In this document: piece by piece, positions 18,552 through 26,676 of the stretch
Layout of the letters: each line of letters begins with the position of its first letter
Position numbering within the stretch: position 1 is the first letter of the stretch
Made by a program: the position numbers and the translations under genes
Notes under the pieces: model-generated
Database searches by the model: none
Seen by the model: the letters and a program-made list of their open reading frames with translations, nothing else
Told to the model about the DNA's origin: nothing
Assembly (NCBI GenBank): GCA_902500995.1
Contig: CABVSR010000010.1
Span: 62,001 to 126,000 of the forward strand
Direction of reading: 5' to 3'
DNA: 64,000 nucleotides
Source of the DNA: an uncultured Nitrospira sp.
Lineage (GTDB): Bacteria > Nitrospirota > Nitrospiria > Nitrospirales > Nitrospiraceae

Positions 18552-19106
18552 TCACTCATCGGGCGATCCATGGCGCTGAGCGACGTATGTTCGGCAATGC
18601 ACGATGGCTTTCGTCATGTGTTTTTCGACGGCGCTGACGGAAATTCCTATTCGATCGGCGATCTGATCGTAGGGTAAACCCTGCGCCATCCGCAGTAAGA
18701 AGACAGTGCGGCGCTTGTCGGGCAGTTGTTCGATCGCCTCTTTCAGCAGTGCATGCTCTTGTTGCGCCGCCAGTTCGGCATCGGGCGGGGGCTCCGGAGA
18801 AGAAACCGCCACGTCGTCCAGGTTCCCGCCGTCGTACACATCGCGGAGACGCTGCTTTCTGGAATGATCCGTGGCGAGATTCGCGGCTACCCGGAAGACG
18901 AGGGCGCGCGGATTGTCATGCACGTCCGGGTCGGGCCTGGTGGCCAGCCGGATATAGGTATCTTGCACGAGGTCGGCCGCGACTTCGGCGCATCCCAGGC
19001 GGCGGGTCAAGAACGAGCGCAGCTCCTTGGCGCAGTCGGTAAAGACCTGGAATAAGGGCGATCCGTGAAACGAGTCGTCATAGGAATCGGGTTTTGGCTC
19101 AGTCAT
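18552..19106 (-). CDS. FecI-type ECF sigma factor, locus 1
   Basis: A 184-residue sigma-70 ECF protein. Region 2 is LTRRLGCAEVAADLVQDTYIRLAT to NPRALVFRVAANLATDHSRKQRL, with the typical FecI wording. Region 4 is IEQLPDKRRTVFLLRMAQGLPYDQIADRIGISVSAVEKHMTKAIVHC. It should direct transcription of the adjacent receptor gene when FecR releases it. The gene is first in a minus-strand set fecI-fecR-receptor. Upstream, 19107-19377 (271 nt) carries no gene that I can support; a CCGTCTATT sequence sits very close to the start. Confidence 0.93.
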   Translation of the reverse strand: MTEPKPDSYDDSFHGSPLFQVFTDCAKELRSFLTRRLGCAEVAADLVQDTYIRLATRPDPDVHDNPRALVFRVAANLATDHSRKQRLRDVYDGGNLDDVAVSSPEPPPDAELAAQQEHALLKEAIEQLPDKRRTVFLLRMAQGLPYDQIADRIGISVSAVEKHMTKAIVHCRTYVAQRHGSPDE

Positions 19107-19377
19107 GATGTGAAGAATAGACGGGATTGCCCTGCGGGAGGTGTCCGAAGGTCTTGTCGTCCTGACGAATCGGAGTGGCCCGGTGGCCTACGTATTGGCC
19201 TACACCTTAGCAGAGCGGCATCGCACAGGGAATGTTCAGCTTCCGGATGAGTCACCGCTTGCACAGGTATTGCGGGATCTCCATTGCTGACTTTACTCAA
19301 ACCGAAGGGTTGGGAAGCTGACAGCAGGTGCAAGTGTCACGGCATGTCTCGACCGGGGCTCGACAGGTGCCGGCGGT

Positions 19378-19581
19378 TTAGTTGTGCACCGCAGTGGGGT
19401 GATGCGCCGTCCCGTTAGCAGAGTCTTTGGCCAGTCTTCCGAGCCGCACCACGGAATCGACGAATGCAAAAAATTCTTCCCGTTCAAAATGGAGCGTCAT
19501 CGAGCGGTACGTGAAGTGAAATTTCCCACATTCGCATAACACCAGCTTGGATCGTGTGTCACCGTGCATCGCTCCATCCAT
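19378..19581 (-). CDS. Small protein of unknown function (67 aa)
   Basis: The likely start, ATG 19581, follows AAAGGAG at 7 nt; a longer frame to 19794 runs over the neighbouring zinc-ribbon gene and shows no coding character. The product reads KLVLCECGKFHFTYRSMTLHFEREEFFAFVDSVVRLG in its middle, a CxC-type cysteine pair followed by an aromatic-rich helix. I do not recognise the family. It lies downstream of the zinc-ribbon gene at 19641 on the same strand, about 60 nt away. Confidence 0.6.
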   Translation of the reverse strand: MDGAMHGDTRSKLVLCECGKFHFTYRSMTLHFEREEFFAFVDSVVRLGRLAKDSANGTAHHPTAVHN

Positions 19582-19640
19582 CGCTCGTCTCCTTTGTGAT
19601 TGGTTACCAGGTTGATCTCGCTTGCATCCGGGTGATGGGC

Positions 19641-19799
19641 TCACGAAAGACGGGGCGTGGCTCGATTGTTCAGTTTGAGCATGGCGGCCACAGTCGGACT
19701 GGTGCAGCCGCAATTGATACAGCGCCACTGCCGTTCCTTCGCATAAAAATCCATCAATCGGTCGAGAGTCATGTAGCCGCCGCATTTCGGACAATTCAT
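19641..19799 (-). CDS. Small zinc-ribbon protein (52 aa)
   Basis: MNCPKCGGYMTLDRLMDF begins the protein, and a second pair, WRCINCGC, completes a four-cysteine zinc ribbon (CxxC-21-CxxC). The start at 19799 has AAAGGAG at 6 nt; the preceding ATG at 19802 would be too close. Such minimal ribbons are found as nucleic-acid or protein adaptors, but no specific role can be assigned. A CCGTCTTGATA motif lies about 90 nt upstream. Confidence 0.65.
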   Translation of the reverse strand: MNCPKCGGYMTLDRLMDFYAKERQWRCINCGCTSPTVAAMLKLNNRATPRLS

Positions 19800-19890
19800 C
19801 ATCTGCTCCTTTCCGGTTGAGAGTCGCTCATCGCGACTGGATGGCGCGCGGCTGAGATAGGCCGAATATTTGCTGACTTGTCCATCCATC

Positions 19891-19904
19891 TATCAAGACG
19901 GATC
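19891..19904 (-). promoter_or_regulatory. CGTCTT-type motif upstream of the zinc-ribbon gene
   Basis: The minus strand reads GATCCGTCTTGATA about 90 nt before the small zinc-ribbon gene. It belongs to the ATCCGTCTTRTA sub-group also seen at 26108. The interval 19800-20114 otherwise holds no gene that I can support. Confidence 0.25.
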
Positions 19905-20042
19905 AGAAGGGGGAATGTTTACTCTCTGGATGCTCAACATTTTTTGCCGGGCATGTTCAGATTCTTGAACGGCGAAATGGAATGCTCATTTTCCCGATCT
20001 GTTCGGCCCCGGCCATTTTTCGGGGTAGGGAGATCGCCTGCT

Positions 20043-20054
20043 TGTACGTCTTAA
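20043..20054 (+). promoter_or_regulatory. TGTACGTCTTAA motif upstream of the Fur-family gene
   Basis: TGTACGTCTTAA on the plus strand is 60 nt before the Fur-family start and shares TACGTCTTAA exactly with the copies at 10437 and 12902. The position relative to the gene is right for a promoter -10 region or an operator. Confidence 0.35.
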
Positions 20055-20114
20055 TAACGAGAGGTGGTCAGACAGTCCCTCTGCAGCATGCGACAGGCCA
20101 GGAGAATCAGCTGA

Positions 20115-20612
20115 ATGAAAGTGGCGGCGATGCGGGTTCGTCCCGACCGGCAGGAGCAGCGATTAGAAGAGGAAATCGAACGGATCCGGACCAGTTTTGG
20201 CCGAACCAGGCAGAACTGGAGTCTTCAGCGTGAACGGATCATCCGAGCCTTCCTGCAAGAGGAACACATCACCATCCGCGAGTTGTACGGCCGGCTCAAT
20301 CGGCAGGGTGATCGAGCGCCTTTGAATACGATTTATCGCACGATGCGGGTGTTGTGCGAGAAAGGCTTCGCGCAGGCGCGGCGATTCGGCGAAGAAACGC
20401 AGTACGACAACCTGTTCGCGAAGGGCGATCATGATCATCTGATCTGCACGAAGTGCGGGTACATCGTCGAATTTGAGGATGCGACCATTGAGCGGCTGCG
20501 GCAGCAGGTCGCGGCAGCCAACGGCTTTCACCTGACTGCGCAAAACCTGGAACTGTATGGACTCTGTGCGGATTGCCATGCGGTTGATGCAGGGCTGTTA
20601 CACCGGCTGTAA
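20115..20612 (+). CDS. Fur-family metalloregulator
   Basis: A 165-residue protein with a winged-helix N-terminal half (QRERIIRAFLQEEHITIRELYGRLNRQ to NTIYRTMRVLCEKGFAQARRF) and a metal-binding half with HDHLICTKCGYIVEFEDATIE near residues 105-125 and LCADC near 155. The two CxxC pairs would hold structural zinc. The N-terminus is extended by about 30 residues rich in Arg and Glu relative to E. coli Fur. Lying between two TonB-receptor loci, it may be an iron, zinc or peroxide regulator (Fur, Zur or PerR); the sequence does not decide. It is convergent with the PepSY gene, whose stop is 6 nt away. Confidence 0.9.
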   Translation: MKVAAMRVRPDRQEQRLEEEIERIRTSFGRTRQNWSLQRERIIRAFLQEEHITIRELYGRLNRQGDRAPLNTIYRTMRVLCEKGFAQARRFGEETQYDNLFAKGDHDHLICTKCGYIVEFEDATIERLRQQVAAANGFHLTAQNLELYGLCADCHAVDAGLLHRL

Positions 20613-20618
20613 CGTTCT

Positions 20619-21848
20619 CTACGGCCGTGTCCGGCGGCGCTGATGGGCGATTCGTTTCAACCACCACATCCGCAAGGCCGTTCCATACAGGATCAGCGGC
20701 GTCAATCCAGTCACGAAGACGATCCATCGACCCGCCAGGCCGAAGGCTTCTCCGTTGTGCAGGGGAAAGAGCCAGGATAAAAACGTTTCGCCTCCCGTGA
20801 AACGGCGCCAATCCGTCACGCGCCGCACGGTCCCGCTGTATTGGTCGATCCACACTTCGGTTTGCCCTCCCGCCTGCCGGACTTCGCCCGGTTGCCGCAG
20901 CCCCACGGAGTAACTGTCCCGCTCATCCTGAGGCAGGCCCACCCACATGGGCCGGGCATCGGGAAACGTTGCACGCGCGATGGCGATCGCCTGTTCAAGG
21001 GGAATCTTCGGCACCTTCGCCTGCACATCGGACTGCGGATGTTCGTCAGGGGACATTTCCCGAACGGGCGAGACCCAGCTCACGACCTGGGTGACGACCT
21101 GGGGAAATTCCAAGTAAAACCCGGTGAGCGCAAGCAGCGTGAGCGCGAGTGCTCCGCCCAGCCCTGTGAGTTTATGCAGGTCATAGTGCGTTCGGATGGG
21201 ACTGTTGCCGGGCTGAAACGTCAGGGCGCGGCGGAGTTTCCCCGGGGCAGGCCACCAGAGGTAGAGGCCCGTTGCGATCGAGACGAGCAACAATACGGCC
21301 ATGACGCCGACGAAGATCTCGCCGGGCCGTCCGAGCAGCAGCTCCTGATGCAGCTCATAGATGAACGAGACGAAAAAGCTGCCCCAGCGGCGGTCGCTCA
21401 GGGGGCGAGCCGTCGAAGGATCGACGGCCACGACGTGCCACCGCTCTTCGGCCGGGGCGGCAGCCGGATCCTTGAACCAGGCGTGGTACGAGTCGCGATC
21501 GTGGAGGGGGAAGATGAGGGTATCGGGAGGGGACCAGTCCGGATGCGCGGTCCTGGCTCCGGCCACGATGTCGCTGAGGGGTTGATCGGTCCCGACTGTG
21601 CGGGCCACCTGATCGGGATTCAACCATTCGTCGATGGTCTTGTAGAAGACCAAGGCGCTTCCCGTCAGGCTGGTCAGGACGAACAGCGCCCCGCCGAATA
21701 GGCCCAGATACAGGTGCAATTGTAACCACAGTTTTTTCAACGAATTGCGAGATGCCGGTGGATGGACCGTCGCCGGCCGGTGCGGGAGGGGACGCGGCAT
21801 CGTGGGTTTCGGTGGAGACAGGGGCGATTTCAGATCGGTGAGAAGCAT
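20619..21848 (-). CDS. PepSY-associated TM-helix protein (iron-uptake type)
   Basis: About 409 residues from ATG 21848, which follows AGAGGGAG at 5 nt; the frame could extend to 21893 without support. The family signature is LWLQLHLYLGLFGGALFVLTSLTGSALVFYK at the first helix. Further helices include FVGVMAVLLLVSIATGLYLWWP, a third GLGGALALTLLALTGFYLEFP, and a C-terminal FGLAGRWIVFVTGLTPLILYGTALRMWW. The periplasmic part has PepSY-like segments (PLEQAIAIARATFPDARP). Relatives such as PiuB are co-encoded with siderophore receptors and have been linked to ferric-siderophore reduction at the inner membrane. Here it sits between two receptor loci. Confidence 0.88.
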   Translation of the reverse strand: MLLTDLKSPLSPPKPTMPRPLPHRPATVHPPASRNSLKKLWLQLHLYLGLFGGALFVLTSLTGSALVFYKTIDEWLNPDQVARTVGTDQPLSDIVAGARTAHPDWSPPDTLIFPLHDRDSYHAWFKDPAAAPAEERWHVVAVDPSTARPLSDRRWGSFFVSFIYELHQELLLGRPGEIFVGVMAVLLLVSIATGLYLWWPAPGKLRRALTFQPGNSPIRTHYDLHKLTGLGGALALTLLALTGFYLEFPQVVTQVVSWVSPVREMSPDEHPQSDVQAKVPKIPLEQAIAIARATFPDARPMWVGLPQDERDSYSVGLRQPGEVRQAGGQTEVWIDQYSGTVRRVTDWRRFTGGETFLSWLFPLHNGEAFGLAGRWIVFVTGLTPLILYGTALRMWWLKRIAHQRRRTRP

Positions 21849-21961
21849 GGCACTCCCTCTCTCTGTTGACGTTTGACGGAGAGGAAACCACACCAGCCAG
21901 CCTGAGAGAGGCCCACTGTGTCAGGCATGACCCGCTTGGTAGAGGTGAGGTTTTGCGGAGT

Positions 21962-21974
21962 TCGTACGTCCTAT
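21962..21974 (+). promoter_or_regulatory. TCGTACGTCCTAT motif upstream of the small zinc-finger gene
   Basis: TCGTACGTCCTAT lies 46 nt before the start of the 61-residue gene at 22020. It matches the TACGTCTTAA consensus with C for T after CGTC and a shifted A/T tail. It is the weakest member of the plus-strand group. Confidence 0.25.
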
Positions 21975-22019
21975 ATTGTATGAATACGACGCAGACTACA
22001 CATCCCCTGTAGGCTTCAC

Positions 22020-22205
22020 ATGGACAAATCTGTCAACACTCAAGGCGGCAAGGACGTGCGTTGCATATGCGGCCGACTCACGGCTCGCCTCGAAAAGCGG
22101 GGCGTGGTCGTGAAATGCCACCGGTGCGGTGAGTTCCTCGTGATTGCCCTCGCCGATCTTCCTGCACGTCTCACGCGTCCTGCAGAACCGCAGCCTCCAG
22201 CCTAA
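22020..22205 (+). CDS. Small Com-like zinc-finger protein (61 aa)
   Basis: The sequence VRCICGRLTARLEKRGVVVK followed by CHRCGEFLVI resembles the Com translational-regulator family of Mu-like phages (RC-CGRLLA-IKCPRC), with three or four zinc-ligand cysteines (CxC ... CxxC). It is a single gene convergent with receptor 2. Ribosome binding is weak (GTAGG). Whether it is a stray phage gene or a domesticated regulator cannot be told. Confidence 0.6.
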   Translation: MDKSVNTQGGKDVRCICGRLTARLEKRGVVVKCHRCGEFLVIALADLPARLTRPAEPQPPA

Positions 22206-22288
22206 CGCATCGTCCGAGCAGCCGGTCTGTCCGTCCTCGCCCGGTTCGTTCCTCACACGTCTTGTGGCCGGACAGGCCACTGGCTGAA

Positions 22289-22311
22289 GCAGCCCTCGAG
22301 ATGAGGGCTGC
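22289..22311. terminator. Hairpin between convergent genes
   Basis: GCAGCCCTC and GAGGGCTGC form a perfect 9-bp stem with a 5-nt GAGAT loop. It lies between the convergent Com-like gene and receptor 2, the right place for a bidirectional terminator, although neither side has a strong T-tract. Confidence 0.55.
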
Positions 22312-22343
22312 CTCACGAGATCCTCGCCGAAGTCAAACCGCGA

Positions 22344-24923
22344 TCAGTGGAACTCGAACTTGAGTGACCCGATGGCGGTGAACGGCGCACCCGTATACAC
22401 GATTTCGCGGAAGTTCTGCGCGCCGCTGAAATAGCGCTGATCGAGTACGTTGGTGAAATTGATGGCCGCGAGTAAGTTGGTCTTGTTGAAGACTTCCTGC
22501 TTGCGATAGTAGAGCGCGGCATCCATCCGGACATATCCGGCCATTTCGAATGGCGCCTGGCAATTGGCGGGATCCTGGCATTGGAATATCCCGTTCCGTT
22601 TGCCTTGCGCATACATGCCGATACCCGCGCCGAATCCCTGGGCGATGCCTTCCTGGAAGAAGTAGGTCGTCCACACACTGCCCTGATGCAGCGAACTGTT
22701 CGGCACGCGACTGTCGATGGCAAACAGGAGGTCCTTCGTCACCCGAGCATCAATGTAGGCATAGTTGGCGATGATGTCCCATCCAGGCAAGATCTGGCCG
22801 GCGATGTCAAACTCCACGCCCTTGCTGCGTTGTTCACCGGTCGCCACGGAGAAAAAGAATCCGTTGAATGGATCGTTGGTCAGCACGTTCTTCTTCTTGA
22901 TGTCGAAGACGGCCACCGTGGATCGTAATTTCCCGCCGAAGGCTTGATACTTGATGCCGCCTTCGTAGGACTTTCCGCGTTCGGGATCGAAGAGGTTTCC
23001 CGTGATGCTGCGTGAGCCGGCGCCCTGTGGGGCGAACGACTCCGTGTAGTTGGCAAACAGGGTGATCGGCTTCCAGGGCTGATAGGCGATGCCGAACGAG
23101 GGGCTGAAGGCGGTATCCGACTTATTGTTCTCGCTGCCGGTCGTCGTCAAGTCGTCAGGCCGGTTGGTAATATGCTGGTCGAACAGGTCGAACCGCCCGC
23201 CGAAATGCACGTGCAGATTCTCCAACAGATCGACTTGGTCGCCGACGTACACGCCCAAGATATTATTCTGTTGGCTCGCATCGTCGAATTTGGTGAGGGC
23301 CGGATTCAAGAACAGGCGGTCGTTCGGATTGAAGATGTTGATGTAGCTGAACGCGCCCGGCGTCGTGGTGTCGCCGCCGAAGTCTCCGGAGGCCGTGGCC
23401 GTGGAATTTTCCCGGCCCAGCTCGATACCGATGATCGTCTTGTGCTTAATGGACCCAGTGAAGAAGTTCCCGTGGAGTTCGTTCTGTAAGTAGTGGCTTT
23501 GCACGGTCGTCGGAATCTCGTAGCGCGCCAGGTTCAGGATGCCGTCGCTTTCGGCGCCGACCAGGAAGTTCGATTCCAAGGTGGAATACCGCGCGCGCGC
23601 TGCGGCGGCACGAAATGCGGTGCGCCACCGGAACATGTCGTTGAATTCATGCCACAGGGTCAGCGTGGCTTTCCCCTGTTGTGTTTCCATCTTGCGGTTC
23701 GGATCGCCCAGGAACCGGCTGACGGGGATGGGCGCCACGCCGTTGCCGAAGGCGATGAGGCCGCGGTCGATCGGGGAGCGATCGAAGAGGTATTCACCTT
23801 CAAACCGCAGCGTGGTTCGATTGCTCATCTCCCACCCGAAGGTCGGCGCGAGGAAAATACGCTGGCTCTTGACGCCGTCGCGGTAACTTTCGGCTGACTC
23901 ATACATGCCGTTGAAGCGATAGGTGAGCGTTTTACTGTCGTTGAGCGGGCCGCCTATGTCGATCTGCGGGCGATACAACCCGTAGCTGCCGACGATCATT
24001 TCCGCCGAATAGTAGCGATCTTTCAGAGGCGCTTTCGTGACCTGGTTGATGACGCCACCCGGATCTGAACGACCATACAAATAGGAGGGCGGTCCCTTGA
24101 CGACTTCGACGCTTTCGATGTTGATGATGTCGCGCTGGGCGCGCGAACTGAAAGTGCTGTCGTCGCGGAACCCGTTCTTGAACACGTTGAGCTCGGATGA
24201 AAAGCCTCGAATCATGAATGAGCCGCCTTGTCCGCCTTGCGTGCTGGATTGAGAGACGCCGCTGACGTTCCGGAGCGCTTCGCTGAAGCGAATGACTTTT
24301 TGATCATCCAAGACCTGGCGCGTCACGACCTCCACGGAACGAGGGGTGTCGTGAATCGGGGCGGGAATGCGCGTGGCCGAGGACGATTCTTCGACGGTAT
24401 ACCCACGATCCTCAACTTCCTTCACCACAATTTCCGGCACTTTCACCGGCTTGGCCGATCGGGGCACCTCCGTATTCGGGTTACGGGGTTCCGGCGCCGT
24501 CGACTGTGCGAGCGTTGGGGCGGCCGGGAGTAATGCGGCAGCCGGTTCCAGCGTCATCGTGCGGGGCTCGGTGAGCCGGTAACTGAGACCTGTCCCGGCA
24601 AGCATGAGCGTCAGCGCCTCTTCCGGAGTGTGGCGCCCGGTCACGCCGCTGCTGGTTTTTCCTTCAGTCATGTCCGAAAGCACGAGAAGGCGGTAATCGG
24701 CTTGATCAGCGAACGTCGTAATGGCGGAACCCAGCGGTTGCGGCGGAATGTTGAACTCCGCCGGTTCCGACATCTCGCTGCCGGACATGGCTTGCGCCAC
24801 AGAAAACAGGCCCTGCTGGCCGGTTGACAGGGGCTCCTGTGCCGCCTCGGCCGGGGAGCCGGCCGTATGAATAGAAATGACCGACAGGATTGCGATCAAA
24901 ATGAAGTGCCATGAATGCTGCAT
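22344..24923 (-). CDS. TonB-dependent siderophore receptor with STN domain, locus 2
   Basis: About 859 residues from ATG 24923, preceded by GAGGGGG; a TTG at 24941 is less likely. Signal peptide ILIAILSVISIHTAGSPAEA, STN domain about residues 50-125 (FNIPPQPLGSAITTFADQAD to SYRLTEPRTMTLE), plug (APIHDTPRSVEVVTRQVL, SFMIRGFSSELNVFKNG, IESVEVVKGPPSYLYGRSDPGG) and a barrel ending IGSLKFEFH with a C-terminal histidine after an aromatic. The plug RGF motif and SDPGGVINQVTK are typical of ferric-siderophore receptors of the FoxA/FhuA/FpvA group. It is the last gene of the araC-tonB-fecI-fecR-receptor set. Confidence 0.94.
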   Translation of the reverse strand: MQHSWHFILIAILSVISIHTAGSPAEAAQEPLSTGQQGLFSVAQAMSGSEMSEPAEFNIPPQPLGSAITTFADQADYRLLVLSDMTEGKTSSGVTGRHTPEEALTLMLAGTGLSYRLTEPRTMTLEPAAALLPAAPTLAQSTAPEPRNPNTEVPRSAKPVKVPEIVVKEVEDRGYTVEESSSATRIPAPIHDTPRSVEVVTRQVLDDQKVIRFSEALRNVSGVSQSSTQGGQGGSFMIRGFSSELNVFKNGFRDDSTFSSRAQRDIINIESVEVVKGPPSYLYGRSDPGGVINQVTKAPLKDRYYSAEMIVGSYGLYRPQIDIGGPLNDSKTLTYRFNGMYESAESYRDGVKSQRIFLAPTFGWEMSNRTTLRFEGEYLFDRSPIDRGLIAFGNGVAPIPVSRFLGDPNRKMETQQGKATLTLWHEFNDMFRWRTAFRAAAARARYSTLESNFLVGAESDGILNLARYEIPTTVQSHYLQNELHGNFFTGSIKHKTIIGIELGRENSTATASGDFGGDTTTPGAFSYINIFNPNDRLFLNPALTKFDDASQQNNILGVYVGDQVDLLENLHVHFGGRFDLFDQHITNRPDDLTTTGSENNKSDTAFSPSFGIAYQPWKPITLFANYTESFAPQGAGSRSITGNLFDPERGKSYEGGIKYQAFGGKLRSTVAVFDIKKKNVLTNDPFNGFFFSVATGEQRSKGVEFDIAGQILPGWDIIANYAYIDARVTKDLLFAIDSRVPNSSLHQGSVWTTYFFQEGIAQGFGAGIGMYAQGKRNGIFQCQDPANCQAPFEMAGYVRMDAALYYRKQEVFNKTNLLAAINFTNVLDQRYFSGAQNFREIVYTGAPFTAIGSLKFEFH

Positions 24924-25003
24924 GATTCCCCCTCTGCTCAATCAATGTCCAAGGATGTATGCGCAGGCAGGTTATGGTCCGCCCTCTCCCGGGAATGCCC
25001 ATA

Positions 25004-25016
25004 GGTAAAGACGGAC
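25004..25016 (-). promoter_or_regulatory. CGTCTT-type motif upstream of receptor 2
   Basis: The minus strand reads GTCCGTCTTTACC 81 nt before the receptor start, within the 180-nt gap between fecR and the receptor gene. This is where a FecI-dependent receptor promoter should be, which supports reading the CGTCTT core as an ECF -10 element. Confidence 0.3.
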
Positions 25017-25105
25017 GGAGCCGTTGAGACTGCAGTGAAATTTATTCGTCGCGCAAAAAAATCCTGCGACAGGGCAGCGAGGAGAGGTGGCGTGCTGTGC
25101 GGTGT

Positions 25106-26050
25106 TCAGTGCAGGAACAGGAAATAGGGACTGAGTTGGGTGTCGCGGATGCCGAGAGTCTGTTCGATGATGCGCAAGGCGGAATCGGGATCGTTGATTT
25201 CGAACACGCCGGTGACCGGCAGCGAGCGAAGAGCAGGATTCAGAATGAAGATGTGGCCGTGACGGTATCGATTGAGATCAGTCACGACCGCTCCCAACGG
25301 TTGGTCATCGAAGATGATTTTGCCTCGTTGCCATGCCGCGACCTGAGTGGCATCCACTGCGTGAGCGGCGCTCCATCCAGCATGGGCTGAGTACGAGATC
25401 TGCTGGCCTTCCCGGAGCACCAAGGGGGAGGACGGAGGGCTGTTGGGAGAAGAAACCTGTACGGCATGTTCAGAAACGGTGACCGTCACTGAATCACTCC
25501 GCGTCTGCACCACGAACTTCGTGCCCATTGCGGTGGTGGCGGTGTCTTGACTCCGGACGATGAAAGGCCGCGCCGGATCCGCCGCCACTGCGAAGGCCGC
25601 TTCGCCTTTGAGCAGGAAGACATCCCGCTGTTGCGGGGAAAAGCGCACGTTGAGGGCGGTGTCCGTATTCAGCGTGAGGCGAGAGCCGTCTTGAAGTACG
25701 AGTTGTGCTTGCTGTCCCACCGCTGTTCGATGATGCGCCGTCTGGAGACGAAGTTGATCGAGGAGTGGTTCCCACGCGAACCAGGTTATCGCCAGAAGGA
25801 AGCCGCAGAGGGCACTCCACCGTCGGAGACGAGCCCGCGATCGACGACGTGAGCCCGCATGACCGAGCTCTTCCCACAAGTGTGCGGCGTCGCGGAAGGC
25901 CTGTGTATGAGCGGGGCTGACCCGTTGCCATGCTTCACAAGCCCGGCGATCCTGGTCGGACGCATGGCCGGAATGAAGACGGGCGACCCATGCAAGGGCC
26001 TCGTCTTCGAGCGATGAAGGGGGCTGCGGAAATTCGCGTCGGACATCCAT
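25106..26050 (-). CDS. FecR-family anti-sigma factor / signal transducer, locus 2
   Basis: A 314-residue paralogue of the locus 1 protein. N-terminal sigma-binding part LEDEALAWVARLHSGHASDQDRRACEAW; membrane helix WSALCGFLLAITWFAW near residue 90; FecR domain GQQAQLVLQDGSRLTLNTDTALNV and GEAAFAVAADPARPFIVRS; C-terminal part FDDQPLGAVVTDLNRYRHGHIFILNPALRSLPVTGVFEI, the region that meets the receptor STN domain. It follows fecI2 by about 90 nt and precedes the receptor gene. Confidence 0.92.
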   Translation of the reverse strand: MDVRREFPQPPSSLEDEALAWVARLHSGHASDQDRRACEAWQRVSPAHTQAFRDAAHLWEELGHAGSRRRSRARLRRWSALCGFLLAITWFAWEPLLDQLRLQTAHHRTAVGQQAQLVLQDGSRLTLNTDTALNVRFSPQQRDVFLLKGEAAFAVAADPARPFIVRSQDTATTAMGTKFVVQTRSDSVTVTVSEHAVQVSSPNSPPSSPLVLREGQQISYSAHAGWSAAHAVDATQVAAWQRGKIIFDDQPLGAVVTDLNRYRHGHIFILNPALRSLPVTGVFEINDPDSALRIIEQTLGIRDTQLSPYFLFLH

Positions 26051-26107
26051 CCATCCGTCTCACGCATGATAGGCGCGGTTGTCCCAACCTGAGACACGCC
26101 GCTACTG

Positions 26108-26120
26108 TATAAGACGGATG
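26108..26120 (-). promoter_or_regulatory. CATCCGTCTTATA motif between fecI and fecR of locus 2
   Basis: The minus strand reads CATCCGTCTTATA, 57 nt before the fecR2 start and 19 nt after the fecI2 stop. It shares CCGTCTT with the site before receptor 2. A promoter here would let the sigma factor raise expression of its own signalling partner. Confidence 0.3.
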
Positions 26121-26138
26121 GAGGCGAGCTTTCAACAG

Positions 26139-26666
26139 TCAGGAACGAACGGCCACCTGTTCCGCATCCAGGCGTGCGCGGCAATGCTTCAGTGCCTGAA
26201 TGACATACTTTGCCACCATACTTTCCGAGACCCCCAACTCTTCCGCGATTTCCCGGTGGGTTTTCCCATCTAAACGGTTCATCAACAAGGCACTCCGGCA
26301 CTTGGGAGAAAGTTCCTCGATGGCGCGTTCCAATCGGCCGAGCCGCTGTTTGGCATCCAGGGCATCCTCTGCCGAGGGCGCCAGGCTGGCGGTGTTTTCC
26401 GGCGGCGGCTCGGCACTCAACGCCTCTCGGCGGATGCGGATTTTACGAAGATTGTCGACGGCCAGATTGGCCGCAACGCGAAAGAGAAATGCGCGGGGGT
26501 TTTGCACATCGATCGTCGAGCGCATGCGGACCAGATGCACGTACGTCTCTTGCGTACAGTCTGCCGCGAGATCCCGACAGCCGAGTTTATGCGTGAAGAA
26601 CCTCAGGAGATCATTGTGATGCTGTTCAAAGGCCGAAAGGCAGGGCATGGTCTGTTCGTGTTGCAT
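26139..26666 (-). CDS. FecI-type ECF sigma factor, locus 2
   Basis: A 175-residue ECF sigma factor from ATG 26666 (MQHEQTMPCLSAFEQ), 10 nt after the tonB stop. A longer frame to 26957 runs into tonB and is not coding. Region 2: LLRFFTHKLGCRDLAADCTQETYVHLVR and NPRAFLFRVAANLAVDNLRK. Region 4: AIEELSPKCRSALLMNRLDG and KTHREIAEELGVSESMVAKY. It is about equally similar in layout to the locus 1 factor, so the two loci probably arose by duplication or parallel gain. Its expected targets are the adjacent fecR and receptor genes. Confidence 0.93.
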   Translation of the reverse strand: MQHEQTMPCLSAFEQHHNDLLRFFTHKLGCRDLAADCTQETYVHLVRMRSTIDVQNPRAFLFRVAANLAVDNLRKIRIRREALSAEPPPENTASLAPSAEDALDAKQRLGRLERAIEELSPKCRSALLMNRLDGKTHREIAEELGVSESMVAKYVIQALKHCRARLDAEQVAVRS

Positions 26667-26676
26667 AGTGACGGTC

